Counted from the first letter of the stretch, positions 9,355 to 19,560 are shown. The stretch: 64,000 nucleotides of DNA from Bacteroidota bacterium (GCA_026391455.1 JAPLEH010000035.1:62001-126000), one strand, 5' to 3'. Notes: generated by a model not told the origin, from the sequence alone. Numbers and translations are program-made.

Positions 9355-10074
9355 ATGAAGACATTGAAACTTAAACACGTTGTGCTGGTCATCGCTGCAA
9401 TCATTGTGGTGGATCAGGCATTGAAAATATGGATCAAAACCTCGCATCCTACCGGCGAAGTGTTGCGCGTATTTGGTTTCGATTGGTTCCGGCTTCATTT
9501 TATTGAAAACCCCGGTATGGCCTGGGGTTGGAAATTTGGCAACGAAACCGGCAAGGTTATTCTTACATTATTCAGGCTGGCGGCAGTGATTTTTGGTACA
9601 TGGTACCTGGGCCGGCTGGTGAAACAGCAATATTCCCGTGGATTTATCATTTGTGCTTCCCTTATCTATGCAGGGGCGCTTGGAAATCTGATCGATAGTA
9701 TGTTCTATGGTATGGTATTCGATAAAGGATTGCATTTTGATCCGGCCATCGGCTTACAAGGCGATTATGTTTCGTATTCAGGCGTAGCCCAGCTATCTTC
9801 CCATGGGTATTCTTCTTTTCTGCACGGAAGTGTGGTGGATATGTTGTACTTCCCCATGTTCAAAGGACATTTTCCTTCGTGGATGCCCGGAGTGGGTGGA
9901 AGTGAATTTGAATTTTTCAGCCCGATATTCAATGTGGCCGATGCTTCTATTTCAGTGGGAGTGATCACCCTGTTATTATTTCAAAAACGATTCTTTAAAA
10001 AGAAACCCACGGCCGATAATTCCCCTGTCGTTGTTACCAGCACAGAAGTTACCGATAAAATGCAGGTACTCTGA
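9355..10074 (+). CDS. lspA: lipoprotein signal peptidase (signal peptidase II)
   Basis: Inner-membrane aspartyl protease that cleaves lipoprotein signal peptides before the lipidated cysteine. The 239-residue product has four helices and the two catalytic aspartate motifs: GALGNLIDSMFYG (about 107-119) and FNVADASISVGV (about 191-202). It is longer than the roughly 160-residue proteobacterial enzyme because of a periplasmic insertion between the motifs. The start at 9355 follows a -7 element by 10 bases; an upstream in-frame ATG at 9316 precedes that element and is rejected. Many lipoproteins in the window depend on it. Confidence 0.93.
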   Translation: MKTLKLKHVVLVIAAIIVVDQALKIWIKTSHPTGEVLRVFGFDWFRLHFIENPGMAWGWKFGNETGKVILTLFRLAAVIFGTWYLGRLVKQQYSRGFIICASLIYAGALGNLIDSMFYGMVFDKGLHFDPAIGLQGDYVSYSGVAQLSSHGYSSFLHGSVVDMLYFPMFKGHFPSWMPGVGGSEFEFFSPIFNVADASISVGVITLLLFQKRFFKKKPTADNSPVVVTSTEVTDKMQVL

Positions 10075-10123
10075 TGACTTACAAACATCCCTGTCTGATA
10101 GGAACAACCGTCAGATGGTCTGA

Positions 10124-12835
10124 TCAATTGACTTGTTTCAATACCCTTCGCTGAATGACTTTCCCATTGAAATGCACGCGTAAGAAATAAACTCCGCTAC
10201 TGAGTGAGGTGGTTTCCGGCATACTAATACTGTTGGTACCGGCTATCAGATCGAATGATGTGCGTTTTACTGTTTTACCGGTAAAGTCAATCAGTTCAGC
10301 GAATGCCACACCCTGCTGATCAGCCGAAATATCAAATCGAAGTGAATGGCTGAAGGGATTGATCACCGTTATAAAATCAAAAACACCCGCCTGACCGCTC
10401 AAGGATATGATGGTGGAATACACGATCCGGCCGGCCGCATTTTTCATTTGTATACGGTAATAGGTGATGCCGCTGAGTAATTCAGGGTCGGTGAAAAAGT
10501 AGGTGTTATTTTCCGCAGCATAATTGCGGTAACTGTTCAGCGTATGTATGGTGGTGAAATGCATGCCGTCGCTGCTTTTCATCACTTCAAATGTAAGTGG
10601 TTCATCTTCCCGCGATGTTACCCATTTTAGTGCGGCCCTGCCATTGACCTTGCCGGCACTGAATGAAAGCAGGTCTGCATGTAATACATTTCCGCAATCG
10701 ATCACATTAATGGTGATGCGGCCCGGATCGGTAAACCGGCAGGAAGTGGACGAAAGGTTGGCAACAGTCGTGGCTACCACCAGGCGGTACTGGTCACCAT
10801 TGTTGATCAATTGCGTAGCGGATACGGGAATGGTATAGCTGCTGGTATATTGCCAGGCCGATCCATTCCAGAATGGAGAAGCGGGACCGAGTGCTCCGGT
10901 AACATCGTTCCAGGTAACACCTCCATCTGTACTGCGCTGCCATTTATAGTAAACATAGTTATTGAAAAAGGAACGGACTGTATCTCTCACGGTGAGTGTA
11001 TTACTGTCGCACACAGTCGGGTTGATCGGTATGGAATAACTCATATTGGGAGAGCACGTCGCCACGGTAATATCATCGAGCGCCCAATCGTTGCCACCTC
11101 CCCCCGGAGAATTATTATAATACCGCATCGTAAAACTGGTTTGCGTGGGCCCGGTAAGAAAAGTAAATCCTTTTTTTACCCATTGACCTGAATAGGGAAG
11201 ATCGGCAGTGGTGTAATAATCCACCCCATCTAATGCGATGGCGATATTGGGTTTAACACCCGATGAATCACCCAGGCCTGATGGGATATAACCTCCGCCC
11301 GAAGCGCCGGTGCCATTGCTGTCGCATCCGCACTTGGAACAGATATTTCGCATCCAGCAGGATATTTCATAATAGGTATTGGCACAAAGCCCGGTAATGG
11401 TATGTTGAAAAGCAGAGTCGATACGGTAAGCCGCATTGATCACCAGCATGTAACCGCCCGTGCGGCCCCCGGTAGTATCTGCTGCCGGATTCCCTGCAGT
11501 GGGGGAGGCAGCACCGGTATGGTCGCCGATAATATCCCACAGGGTAAATACACGGTGGGTGGTGGGAGTGGCCGAGCAGTTACCATCTGGTTTGGGCCAG
11601 GCATTGGATGTAGTGTATACCCCGCCACCGGTATTATTAGAAATGCCATAAAAATAATCCTGCGGTCCGCCACAACTGAAATTGGCATAGGTATAACCAA
11701 CAGGCACGTTTGCTGAAGTGCCCCTGTTCTTCGGGTTGCCGCTGCCGAATGTGCCATTGAATTCGGTACCCAATGAGTTTACACCAATGGAATTACTGCA
11801 GATGCCATAGTTGTTATATACCGCCACCATTCGTGAAGGAAAGGTAAAGGTATTCATGGCAGGCGGTGTTACGGTATAAGTAACGGCGCCACCACCCAGG
11901 TTGATAAAACCACCAATGGCAGTGGTAACCTGTACATGATAGGAAGCCACCATGATACAGGTACCCAGATAAAAAGAAGGCCGGTGATTGTTGTTGTTGC
12001 GGATCCGTCCTCTCCGGTACACGGTAGCGGGCTGATCCACACTCCGGTAACCTAAATTCATGGTGATATTCGAACCGCTGATCCAGCCGGCATCATTGGC
12101 CGCATCAAAACGGGCATCCGTAAATGATTTATATATTTTTCCTTCATTAGTGAGTATGCGTAAAGTGCCCGGCACATAGATGGTGCCGGCGGGAATGGCG
12201 TCGGTGAATTGACAACTGTCGAAGGAGCCGGCTCTTACTACAATAGAAGCTCTTATCTCCAGTTCATCACCCGGCTCCACGGTACCGCCTGTTGCTTTGC
12301 TGGTATTGATATAGCTTTTTCCAAAATCGATCTGCGGTACCACGGCAGCAGGATGTGTAACGCAAATACTGAATCCAGCATTACTGGTAAGCACAGTACC
12401 ACCATTGGAATAGACACGGATATAATAAGTGGTATTGCGGGCAAGTGTGGTAACCGCAATACTGGTAGTGCCACACGCAATGGACGTAAATCCGGCACAG
12501 GTGCCCGCAAACAATTGCATACGAGCGCCGGAAGTATTCAGATTAGCACCAATGCCGGTGAGGGTAATGGTATGATCGGTGGAGGTGGTAACAAACCTGT
12601 ACCAAACATCATCATCCGCAATGCCTGTACATGGCGCAACAGTTATACCGGAGTTTGTAGCATTTTGTACCGTACCAACAGTGTTACTGCAGGATGTATT
12701 GGATGTAAGTAAAACAGCATTGGCGCAATTATCATTTACCGGCTGTGCTGTTGAAATAAAAGTGAGCAGCAGAAGCAGTGTAGTGAAAAAACATAAGCGG
12801 GAAAGCTTACTCTTTTTTGGAAGTTGTTTTTTCAT
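10124..12835 (-). CDS. large secreted protein with T9SS type A sorting domain
   Basis: A 903-residue extracellular protein of unknown role. It has a basic N-terminus and hydrophobic core ending STAQ, so a Sec signal peptide of about 30 residues. An N-terminal domain (about 32-160) opens NDNCANAVLLTSNTSC, resembling the NDNCANA-type beta domains of Bacteroidota surface proteins. Cysteine-rich and glycine-rich beta regions follow, including a stretch near CSKCGCDSNGTG. The last 80 or so residues form a T9SS sorting domain ending SSGVYFLRVHFNGKVIQRRV. It diverges from the dehydrogenase gene at 13014. Adhesin or matrix protein is a guess only. Confidence 0.85.
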   Translation of the reverse strand: MKKQLPKKSKLSRLCFFTTLLLLLTFISTAQPVNDNCANAVLLTSNTSCSNTVGTVQNATNSGITVAPCTGIADDDVWYRFVTTSTDHTITLTGIGANLNTSGARMQLFAGTCAGFTSIACGTTSIAVTTLARNTTYYIRVYSNGGTVLTSNAGFSICVTHPAAVVPQIDFGKSYINTSKATGGTVEPGDELEIRASIVVRAGSFDSCQFTDAIPAGTIYVPGTLRILTNEGKIYKSFTDARFDAANDAGWISGSNITMNLGYRSVDQPATVYRRGRIRNNNNHRPSFYLGTCIMVASYHVQVTTAIGGFINLGGGAVTYTVTPPAMNTFTFPSRMVAVYNNYGICSNSIGVNSLGTEFNGTFGSGNPKNRGTSANVPVGYTYANFSCGGPQDYFYGISNNTGGGVYTTSNAWPKPDGNCSATPTTHRVFTLWDIIGDHTGAASPTAGNPAADTTGGRTGGYMLVINAAYRIDSAFQHTITGLCANTYYEISCWMRNICSKCGCDSNGTGASGGGYIPSGLGDSSGVKPNIAIALDGVDYYTTADLPYSGQWVKKGFTFLTGPTQTSFTMRYYNNSPGGGGNDWALDDITVATCSPNMSYSIPINPTVCDSNTLTVRDTVRSFFNNYVYYKWQRSTDGGVTWNDVTGALGPASPFWNGSAWQYTSSYTIPVSATQLINNGDQYRLVVATTVANLSSTSCRFTDPGRITINVIDCGNVLHADLLSFSAGKVNGRAALKWVTSREDEPLTFEVMKSSDGMHFTTIHTLNSYRNYAAENNTYFFTDPELLSGITYYRIQMKNAAGRIVYSTIISLSGQAGVFDFITVINPFSHSLRFDISADQQGVAFAELIDFTGKTVKRTSFDLIAGTNSISMPETTSLSSGVYFLRVHFNGKVIQRRVLKQVN

Positions 12836-12866
12836 AGTTAAGGTTTTTCGGATTGGATTCTCCTTC

Positions 12867-12874
12867 CAAAACTA
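12867..12874 (-). promoter_or_regulatory. -7 promoter element of the T9SS protein gene
   Basis: On the minus strand this reads TAGTTTTG, an exact TAnnTTTG match 32 bases upstream of the start codon at 12835. Confidence 0.6.
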
Positions 12875-12987
12875 AAAATAGATTTTTCTTTTACCAAAAG
12901 CAATAGTAAAAAACACTTAACATTTACTAGCTCTTCCTGTAATAAATACTAGTGAAAGTCTCTATTGATTTTAGAAATAATAAGCGT

Positions 12988-12995
12988 TAGTTTTA
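12988..12995 (+). promoter_or_regulatory. possible -7 element of the sugar dehydrogenase gene
   Basis: TAGTTTTA matches TAnnTTTG except for the last base, 18 bases upstream of the ATG at 13014. Confidence 0.4.
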
Positions 12996-13013
12996 AAAAA
13001 CATATATCCTACT

Positions 13014-14741
13014 ATGAAAAATCGACGTTCATTGTTTTGTGCTTTTGTTACTTTTTTGTGCCTTACCCTCTCAAAAAAAAGTTATCCACAGGGGGAGCCA
13101 TTCAGCACCATTCAGCTTGTTCCGAGCCTTACTTTTAGTTTTCCCTACGAAATCACCTATGGTCCCAATGATTCTTTATGGGTTACAGAACGCGTGGGAA
13201 AGCGGGTGGTAGTGGTAAGCCCGGTTAACGGCGGAAGAAGAACCGTGCTGAATCTGGCTGCCACAGTCTATCAAACAGGTGGACAAGATGGATTGATGGG
13301 GCTGGCTATACATCCCAATTTTGGAAAAGGTACCAGTGAAGATTTTGTCTATCTCGCTTATACTTATGATGCTGATCCATCAGCGGGCGTATTACGGCGT
13401 ACCAAAATCACCCGTTATACATATACACTGGGTACTACTTGTGTGTTGAATCCGGCATCCGCAACCGATCTCATTGCCGGGCTGCAGGGAAGTGTGGATC
13501 ATAATTCGGGCAGATTGAAGATAGGGCCGGATAATAAGTTGTATTATACCATCGGCGATCAGGGCAATAATCAATTCGGCAATATGTGTAACCTGATCCG
13601 TGCGCTCGATCTGCCTACCACTGCCGAGGTGGGTGCTGCGGATTACACCAAATATCAGGGTAAGATATTACGCATGAATCTGGACGGTACTATTCCCTCA
13701 GACAATCCATTGATCGATCCCGATGGAGCAGGACCACAATCGGCTGCACGGAGCCATATCTACTCATATGGGCATCGTAATCCGCAGGGTATTGTATTTG
13801 CTCCTGATGGGAAACTCTATGCAGATGAGCACGGCCCCAAGACAGATGATGAGATCAACCTAGTACAGGCAGGAAAGAATTATGGATGGCCCCGCATTGC
13901 CGGATACCAGGATGATATGGCCTATATCTACGGCGAATGGGCTTCCTCCTCCGTATCCTGCGGAACACTCACCTACAGCGATTATGTAATCCCTGCCTCA
14001 GTTCCACAGTATTCAGAAAGTGCATATACCCATCCGGATTTTACACCACCGCTGAAGACCATCTATACGGTACCCAACGGATATAATTTTCAGGACCCTG
14101 CCTGTACGGGCAATTATTTCATTTGTTGGCCCACCACGGGTCCGTCGAGTCTGGATATCTACACAAAAGGTGCCGGCGGTATTCCGGGCTGGGCCAATTC
14201 CTTGCTGGTTACCAGCCTGAAACGCGGTTCGGTGTTGCGCTATAAACTTAGTGCCGATGGATTTACTATCCCCGGCAGTGAAATTGAATATTGGAATACC
14301 AATAACCGTTTCCGGGATATAGCGATCTCGCCAGCCGGCAATGAATTTTATGTGATCACAGATAATTCAGGTGCCACTTCAGGGCCGAGCTCCGGTTTTA
14401 CTACGGTACTCGACAATCCGGGAACAATTCTGAAATTCACTTACCAGGGTATCTTATTGTCGTTGCAGGATAATTCCATCTGGCCACAACGTGTAACTGA
14501 TATCGTACGCATAGGGCCTAATCCCACTGATGGACTACTCACCATTCATACCAAAAGGGAATATCGCAAACCCATTACCGCACAATTGTATAACCTGGCC
14601 GGTGTATTGCTCCGGGAACAAAAAAGTACGCGTGATGATTTCAGTATGGATATCTCCGCCTATGCAGCCGGCGTATATATCCTCAAGATTCTAACCGCGT
14701 ATGATCAGGAAGTGCAGGTGGAAAAGATCATCCGGCGATAA
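13014..14741 (+). CDS. PQQ-dependent sugar dehydrogenase-like protein with T9SS sorting domain
   Basis: The 575-residue product has a signal peptide (about 1-25), then a six-bladed propeller of the glucose/sorbosone dehydrogenase family (about 35-470). Visible family motifs are GQDGLMGLAIHPNF, DHNSGRLKIGPDNKLYYTIGD and GHRNPQGIVFAPDGKLYADEHGP, carrying the catalytic His and cofactor/calcium residues. A type A T9SS sorting domain (about 495-575) begins near VRIGPNPTDGLL. It should oxidise sugars or aldose-like substrates at the cell surface using PQQ; substrate unknown. No PQQ biosynthesis genes are in the window, so the cofactor may be scavenged. Confidence 0.87.
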   Translation: MKNRRSLFCAFVTFLCLTLSKKSYPQGEPFSTIQLVPSLTFSFPYEITYGPNDSLWVTERVGKRVVVVSPVNGGRRTVLNLAATVYQTGGQDGLMGLAIHPNFGKGTSEDFVYLAYTYDADPSAGVLRRTKITRYTYTLGTTCVLNPASATDLIAGLQGSVDHNSGRLKIGPDNKLYYTIGDQGNNQFGNMCNLIRALDLPTTAEVGAADYTKYQGKILRMNLDGTIPSDNPLIDPDGAGPQSAARSHIYSYGHRNPQGIVFAPDGKLYADEHGPKTDDEINLVQAGKNYGWPRIAGYQDDMAYIYGEWASSSVSCGTLTYSDYVIPASVPQYSESAYTHPDFTPPLKTIYTVPNGYNFQDPACTGNYFICWPTTGPSSLDIYTKGAGGIPGWANSLLVTSLKRGSVLRYKLSADGFTIPGSEIEYWNTNNRFRDIAISPAGNEFYVITDNSGATSGPSSGFTTVLDNPGTILKFTYQGILLSLQDNSIWPQRVTDIVRIGPNPTDGLLTIHTKREYRKPITAQLYNLAGVLLREQKSTRDDFSMDISAYAAGVYILKILTAYDQEVQVEKIIRR

Positions 14742-14751
14742 TTACAGCGCA

Positions 14752-14775
14752 TAAAAAAAGCCCCGTACGGGGCTG
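14752..14775 (-). terminator. terminator of the small gene at 14824-15042
   Basis: AGCCCCGTACGGGGCT (14760-14775) is a perfect palindrome. Read on the minus strand it is followed by seven Ts, so it best serves the minus-strand gene. It may also stop transcription from the dehydrogenase. Confidence 0.8.
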
Positions 14776-14823
14776 GATGTGTATGATGTATTCCGGTTTA
14801 CAGGGAATGCGGTATATGCTCAT

Positions 14824-15042
14824 CTACTTTTTCAGTGTGGCACTCTCCCTGATATACCGGGTGGCAGCGTCGAGATCATGGTTTTTAGCTGATTGTTTGG
14901 TTTTCGCAACAAGATGAGCCGCGCCGGAAAGGATCGCTTTCAGGTAAGGGGTTAGCAGGGGTTCTCCCTGTGTTACTTTCAATGTCTGCTTGTTGGCAAT
15001 ACCGGTGGAAAGGGTCAATGGAAAAGTGGCATGTTGTTTCAT
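14824..15042 (-). CDS. small hypothetical protein, 72 aa
   Basis: Soluble 72-residue product, MKQHATFPLTL... to ...RESATLKK, with no membrane segment and basic overall. It has an ATG start, coding-like composition and a strong terminator placed correctly for it. I do not recognise the family. It is flanked by the dehydrogenase (convergent) and fumC (same strand, 197 bases upstream). Confidence 0.5.
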   Translation of the reverse strand: MKQHATFPLTLSTGIANKQTLKVTQGEPLLTPYLKAILSGAAHLVAKTKQSAKNHDLDAATRYIRESATLKK

Positions 15043-15238
15043 AGTTTGGCGTTTTTAGTTTTCAGGATTTGGATCAGGCTGTTAAAATATAAAACAGCCT
15101 TGCAAAGCTGCAACAAATTATGGTAGAAAAATAAAAAATCCGGGTTTTCACGAACAATACGATAGGAACTTTACGTATCTATCATTTTTATCTTCTTTGA
15201 AAACCCGGACGTTATCGGTTTGCCAGTGTATACTTTAG

Positions 15239-16636
15239 TTAAATTTTACCCACCATCTTTTCGGGTTTCACCCACTCATCAAATTGTTCAGGTGTTACAT
15301 AACCGAGTTTCACCGCCATTTCTTTTAATGTGGTTCCTTCTTTATGTGCTTTTTGTGCAATCTCTGCTGCTTTGTAATAACCGATCTTTGTATTCAATGA
15401 TGTTACCAGCATGAGACTGTTATCCACGTGTTTTTTTATATTGGCCTCAATCGGTTTGATGCCCACCGCACACTTATCATTGAATGACACACAACCATCC
15501 CCGATCAGCCTGGCGCTGTGCAGGAAATTATAGATCATCACGGGTTTAAAAACGTTGAGTTCGAAATGGCCGTTCGAGCCGCCGATGCTGATGGTCACAT
15601 CATTGCCCATTACCTGTGCTGCGATCATGGTGAGAGCTTCACATTGTGTGGGATTCACTTTTCCGGGCATGATCGATGATCCGGGTTCATTATCAGGAAT
15701 GAAGATCTCCCCGATGCCGCTTCTGGGCCCGGAAGAAAGCATGCGTATATCATTCGCGATCTTCATCAGGCTTACCGCTACTGTCTTCAATGCACCATGC
15801 GCTTCCACAATCGCATCATGCGCAGCCAGCGCTTCAAACTTATTGGCAGCAGTTACAAACGGATGCCCGGTGAGTTTGGCAATATGTTTGGCCACATTTT
15901 CTGCATAGCCTTCGGGCGTATTGATACCCGTACCCACGGCAGTACCTCCGAGCGCCAGTTCACTCAGGTGAGCCAGTGTATTTTTGATTGCTTTCAATCC
16001 ATGATCGAGTTGTGATACATAACCGCTGAACTCCTGTCCTACTGTGAGTGGAGTGGCATCCATAAAATGCGTACGCCCTATCTTCACCACTTTCATGTAT
16101 TGTTTACTTTTCTTCTCGAGGGTATCACGCAGTTTTTTGATACCGGGAATGGTGGTTTCCACCAGTATCTTATAGGCCGCGATATGCATGGCAGTGGGAA
16201 ACGTATCGTTCGAAGATTGTGATTTATTCACATCATCATTCGGGTGCAGAAATTTTTCTTTATCGGTCAGATTACCACCTTTGAGTACATGGCCGCGATA
16301 GGCGATCACTTCGTTCACATTCATATTGCTTTGTGTACCGCTGCCGGTTTGCCATACTACAAGCGGAAAATAATCATCCAGTTTTCCTTTCAGAATCTCA
16401 TCACATACTTTACCGATCATGGCAGCTTTATTCTTCGGCAATACACCTGCTTCCTGGTTGGTAATGGCAGCCGCTTTTTTCAGATAAGCAAATGCGCGGA
16501 TGATCTCTTTGGGCATGCGGTTGATATCCTGCGCTATTTTAAAATTATCAATACTGCGCTGGGTCTGTGCGCCGTAATAGGCATTGGCGGGAACTTTCAC
16601 TTCGCCCATGGTGTCTTTTTCGATCCGGTATTCCAT
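15239..16636 (-). CDS. fumC: class II fumarate hydratase
   Basis: Reversible hydration of fumarate to L-malate in the TCA cycle. The 465-residue product is full length for the oxygen-stable, iron-free class II enzyme. It carries the superfamily signature [11 protein letters not shown] (about 318-328), the substrate-site region [13 protein letters not shown] (about 97-109) and [20 protein letters not shown] (about 187-206). It has its own -7 element about 65 bases upstream of the start. Confidence 0.96.
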   Translation of the reverse strand: MEYRIEKDTMGEVKVPANAYYGAQTQRSIDNFKIAQDINRMPKEIIRAFAYLKKAAAITNQEAGVLPKNKAAMIGKVCDEILKGKLDDYFPLVVWQTGSGTQSNMNVNEVIAYRGHVLKGGNLTDKEKFLHPNDDVNKSQSSNDTFPTAMHIAAYKILVETTIPGIKKLRDTLEKKSKQYMKVVKIGRTHFMDATPLTVGQEFSGYVSQLDHGLKAIKNTLAHLSELALGGTAVGTGINTPEGYAENVAKHIAKLTGHPFVTAANKFEALAAHDAIVEAHGALKTVAVSLMKIANDIRMLSSGPRSGIGEIFIPDNEPGSSIMPGKVNPTQCEALTMIAAQVMGNDVTISIGGSNGHFELNVFKPVMIYNFLHSARLIGDGCVSFNDKCAVGIKPIEANIKKHVDNSLMLVTSLNTKIGYYKAAEIAQKAHKEGTTLKEMAVKLGYVTPEQFDEWVKPEKMVGKI

Positions 16637-16700
16637 AACTTATTTTTTATCAAAAATGAGAGGGTAAAATTTTGTCAGCACAAAGCTGATTTTGGCGATG

Positions 16701-16708
16701 CAAAGGTA
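16701..16708 (-). promoter_or_regulatory. -7 promoter element of fumC
   Basis: Minus-strand TACCTTTG, an exact TAnnTTTG match 64 bases upstream of the fumC start. The rest of 16709-17001 holds no convincing gene: a 64-codon frame at 16791-16985 is proline-rich and looks non-coding. Confidence 0.6.
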
Positions 16709-17001
16709 GGTCAAACGGTAAATGGGCCTGTGTAATTACGGGTAAATTCTTTTACTTTTTATCTTGGCCTCCGGGCTGTAAATTGCTGCTATGAACGCTG
16801 TATTGCCGCCATACCTGCTTGACAATAACCCTGCTGGGCCGGGCTCGTGCCTGCCCCCAACACCCTCCTTACTACCACCATTGTCTTCCGTCGACTGGTA
16901 TTATTCCGGGGTATGCTTACCGCTTGCCCGCCTGATGGGAATATGTACAATACACCCCCCCCGTTACCAGCATGAATTCATGTGATTTTTAAAATGCGAA
17001 A

Positions 17002-18414
17002 ATGAAAAAAATCCTAACCATTACCTTCCTCCTTTCCGTTGTACAGATTCAGGCCCAAAACATGCGCGTGGTACCCACCAAAGCACAACTGGCATGGCAT
17101 GAAACAGAGTACTATTTATTTGTCCATTTCGGACCCAACACCTTCACCGATAAAGAATGGGGACATGGGGATGAACCGGAATCGGTTTTTGCACCCAGCG
17201 AACTGGATTGCCGCCAATGGTGCCGGATCGCCAAACAGGCCGGTGCAAAAGGTATCATCATTACAGCCAAGCATCATGATGGATTTTGTTTATGGCCCAG
17301 CAATTATTCAAAGCACACCGTTCGCGAAAGCAAATGGAAAGAAGGAAAGGGAGATGTGCTGCGCGAACTGTCGGATGCCTGCCGGGAAAGCGGGTTGAAA
17401 TTTGGTGTATATATTTCACCATGGGACCGTAATCATCCGGATTATGGTACCCCCAAATACAATGATGTGTTTGTAAATATGATGAAGGAAATATTGCTGA
17501 ACTATGGCCCGGTATGGGAACTATGGTGGGATGGTGCCAACGGCGAAGGCCCCAATGGCAAAAAACAGGAATATGACTGGCGCCGTTTTGAAAATACCGT
17601 ACGGCAATATGCTCCGCGCACCGTTATCTTCAGTGATATTGGCCCGGATATTCGTTGGGTGGGCAATGAACAGGGATTTGCCGGCGATCCGAATTGGAAT
17701 TTTTTAGATACAGCCGGATATAAGAGAGGAGAGGGGGCGCCCTCAACGGATACATTGAATCATGGAAATTACAATGGCAGGCAATGGATACCGGCAGAAT
17801 GCGATGTAAGTATACGGCCGGGATGGTTTTATCATCAGCAGGAAGATGAGAAAGTAAAAACACCGCAACAATTATTCGACCTCTACCTGAAATCAGTAGG
17901 CAGGGGGGCAAACCTGTTATTGAATGTGCCTCCCGACCGACAGGGCAGGATCAACAGGGCAGACTCCATAGCATTGATTGGATTCAGAGAGCTGCGGGAT
18001 AAAAGTTTTACCAATAACCTGTTGAAAGATGCAGAATCCTATTATGAATTCAGCCAGCGCGATCTGAAGAACCGGCCCTTACTAATACGTGGTTTTGATA
18101 CCACATCATCCTATTACGGTATCAACCTGCAGAATTTCATTGTGCAGTTGAAAAGCCCGCAATCCATTAATTGTGTAGTGCTGCGCGAAGCCATACATCT
18201 CGGACAAACAGTGCGCCGTTTCAGTATTGTTTTTTACGATGGAACCAAAGCCATCGGGGAGGTGCAGGGCACCAGTGTGGGAAGAAAACGCATTCTGACA
18301 TTTCCTGCAGTCAAAGCCACTTCATTCCGGGTATACCTGGAAGATGCAAAGGGCAATGACAATATCAGCGGTATGGCTGCTTTTTATATTCCAGAAACGC
18401 TGGTGGAGAAATAG
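17002..18414 (+). CDS. alpha-L-fucosidase, GH29 family
   Basis: Secreted or periplasmic glycosidase removing terminal L-fucose. The 470-residue product has a signal peptide (about 1-19, ending IQAQ), then a GH29 (beta/alpha)8 domain. Its motifs are FVHFGPNTFTDKEWG, ITAKHHDGFCLWPS and VWELWWDGANGEG; the Asp of WWDG (near residue 177) is the expected nucleophile. A C-terminal beta domain (about 350-470) resembles a discoidin-like carbohydrate-binding module. It stands alone between fumC and enoyl-CoA hydratase with no SusCD pair nearby. Confidence 0.9.
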   Translation: MKKILTITFLLSVVQIQAQNMRVVPTKAQLAWHETEYYLFVHFGPNTFTDKEWGHGDEPESVFAPSELDCRQWCRIAKQAGAKGIIITAKHHDGFCLWPSNYSKHTVRESKWKEGKGDVLRELSDACRESGLKFGVYISPWDRNHPDYGTPKYNDVFVNMMKEILLNYGPVWELWWDGANGEGPNGKKQEYDWRRFENTVRQYAPRTVIFSDIGPDIRWVGNEQGFAGDPNWNFLDTAGYKRGEGAPSTDTLNHGNYNGRQWIPAECDVSIRPGWFYHQQEDEKVKTPQQLFDLYLKSVGRGANLLLNVPPDRQGRINRADSIALIGFRELRDKSFTNNLLKDAESYYEFSQRDLKNRPLLIRGFDTTSSYYGINLQNFIVQLKSPQSINCVVLREAIHLGQTVRRFSIVFYDGTKAIGEVQGTSVGRKRILTFPAVKATSFRVYLEDAKGNDNISGMAAFYIPETLVEK

Positions 18415-18429
18415 CACGGCAGGAACGGA

Positions 18430-19206
18430 TCATTTACCGGTGAAACTGGCCTTTCTTTTTTCGAGAAAGGCAGATACGCCTTCTTTCATATCATCTGTAT
18501 CGAAGGCGTTGCCAAATTCGGCGATCTCCAGCGCATAGCCATCCTGACTTTCGTCATACACGGCATTCGCCGCTTTAATGCAACCGGCAACCGCCATGGG
18601 TGCTTTGCTGTTGATCACTTCAAGAATTTTACGTGTATGATCCAGCAGTGTGTCAGCAGTGGTAACATAATTCACCAGTCCCAGTTGTTTGGCCTCTGTG
18701 GCATCAATCAAATGCGCACTCATCAGTAATTCCATGGCTTTGCCTTTTCCAATGAGTTGTACCAGCCGCTGAGTGCCGCCGTATCCGGGTATGAGTCCGA
18801 GATTTACTTCCGGTTGCCCGAATTTTGCCTGCTCACTGGCCACCCGGAAATGACAACTCATAGCGAGTTCACATCCGCCACCCAACGCAAAACCATTTAC
18901 TGCTGCCACAATGGGTTTGGAACTGTTTTCAATACGCGCAAACGTATCCTGTCCTCTTTTGGCTAATGCCATAGCTGATTGTTTATCCAATCCGCTGAAT
19001 TCCGAGATATCGGCCCCTGCTACAAATGCTTTCGGCCCCGCCCCGGTAATAATCACCGAACGGATATCCGGGTTAGCCGCGATCTCATCAAGTGCTGTGT
19101 TCAGATCAGTAAAGACATCTTTATTCAGCGCATTCAGTTTTTCGGGCCTGTTGATAGTGATCGTCAGGATACCGTTTTCCAATGAAGTGAGCAGGGTGGT
19201 ATACAT
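18430..19206 (-). CDS. enoyl-CoA hydratase/isomerase (crotonase)
   Basis: Hydrates trans-2-enoyl-CoA in fatty-acid or amino-acid degradation. The 258-residue product has the oxyanion-hole AFVAGADISEF (about 60-70) and NGFALGGGCELAMSC (about 103-117). Both catalytic glutamates are present, in GGGCELAM and GQPEVNLGLIPG. The exact acyl substrate cannot be told. It is convergent with the fucosidase, with only 15 bases between the genes. Confidence 0.92.
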   Translation of the reverse strand: MYTTLLTSLENGILTITINRPEKLNALNKDVFTDLNTALDEIAANPDIRSVIITGAGPKAFVAGADISEFSGLDKQSAMALAKRGQDTFARIENSSKPIVAAVNGFALGGGCELAMSCHFRVASEQAKFGQPEVNLGLIPGYGGTQRLVQLIGKGKAMELLMSAHLIDATEAKQLGLVNYVTTADTLLDHTRKILEVINSKAPMAVAGCIKAANAVYDESQDGYALEIAEFGNAFDTDDMKEGVSAFLEKRKASFTGK

Positions 19207-19222
19207 ATTGGTAATGTTTGCT

Positions 19223-19230
19223 CAAAAGTA
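19223..19230 (-). promoter_or_regulatory. -7 promoter element of the enoyl-CoA hydratase gene
   Basis: Minus-strand TACTTTTG, an exact TAnnTTTG match 16 bases upstream of the start codon. Confidence 0.6.
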
Positions 19231-19329
19231 AGCAAACCCCGCAATTAATAGTTGCGGTCTGCCATTTCATACTCCGGTAACTACAGTTCATGAAATCGCC
19301 GGTTGACTCCGCTGTTTCAAGGAAGTATT

Positions 19330-19560
19330 TTTATACAGTTGATCGGTTGATCAGATGAGATAAGGAACGAGGAAATACCGGTTATGATCACACAAAATTG
19401 TAAATATGCTGACCCTCTTATTATTGGTCTGGCTCCGTGAAGCAATAAAACGAAAAAGTGTTGGAAAGGCACATTGGAAGGTCCGGTAACGTTGCTGCTG
19501 ATTTTTCCTACCATAGTAACGCACTCTTGGCGTAGGCCCCGCTTTGTTGGGGCTTTTTTT
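19330..19560 (+). ncRNA. candidate small RNA ending in a strong terminator
   Basis: No convincing reading frame crosses this stretch, yet it ends in a textbook terminator at 19536-19560 with nothing coding on the plus strand upstream. A TATTTTTA element near 19326 could start a transcript of about 220 bases. I compared it by eye with tmRNA, RNase P RNA and SRP RNA signatures and saw none of them. The 5' boundary is a guess. Confidence 0.3.
19536..19560 (+). terminator. rho-independent terminator in a gene-poor region
   Basis: GCCCC-GCTTTGTT-GGGGC stem-loop followed by seven Ts. The nearest upstream gene on this strand ends 1.1 kb away, so it most likely ends an unannotated RNA. Confidence 0.75.

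Noticed and set aside
16791-16985. 64-codon frame upstream of the fucosidase
   Set aside because: Pro/Leu-rich with unusual C-runs, no homology and no promoter; judged non-coding.
19330-19560. Candidate RNA as tmRNA, RNase P RNA or SRP RNA
   Set aside because: None of their conserved sequence signatures was found by eye on either strand.
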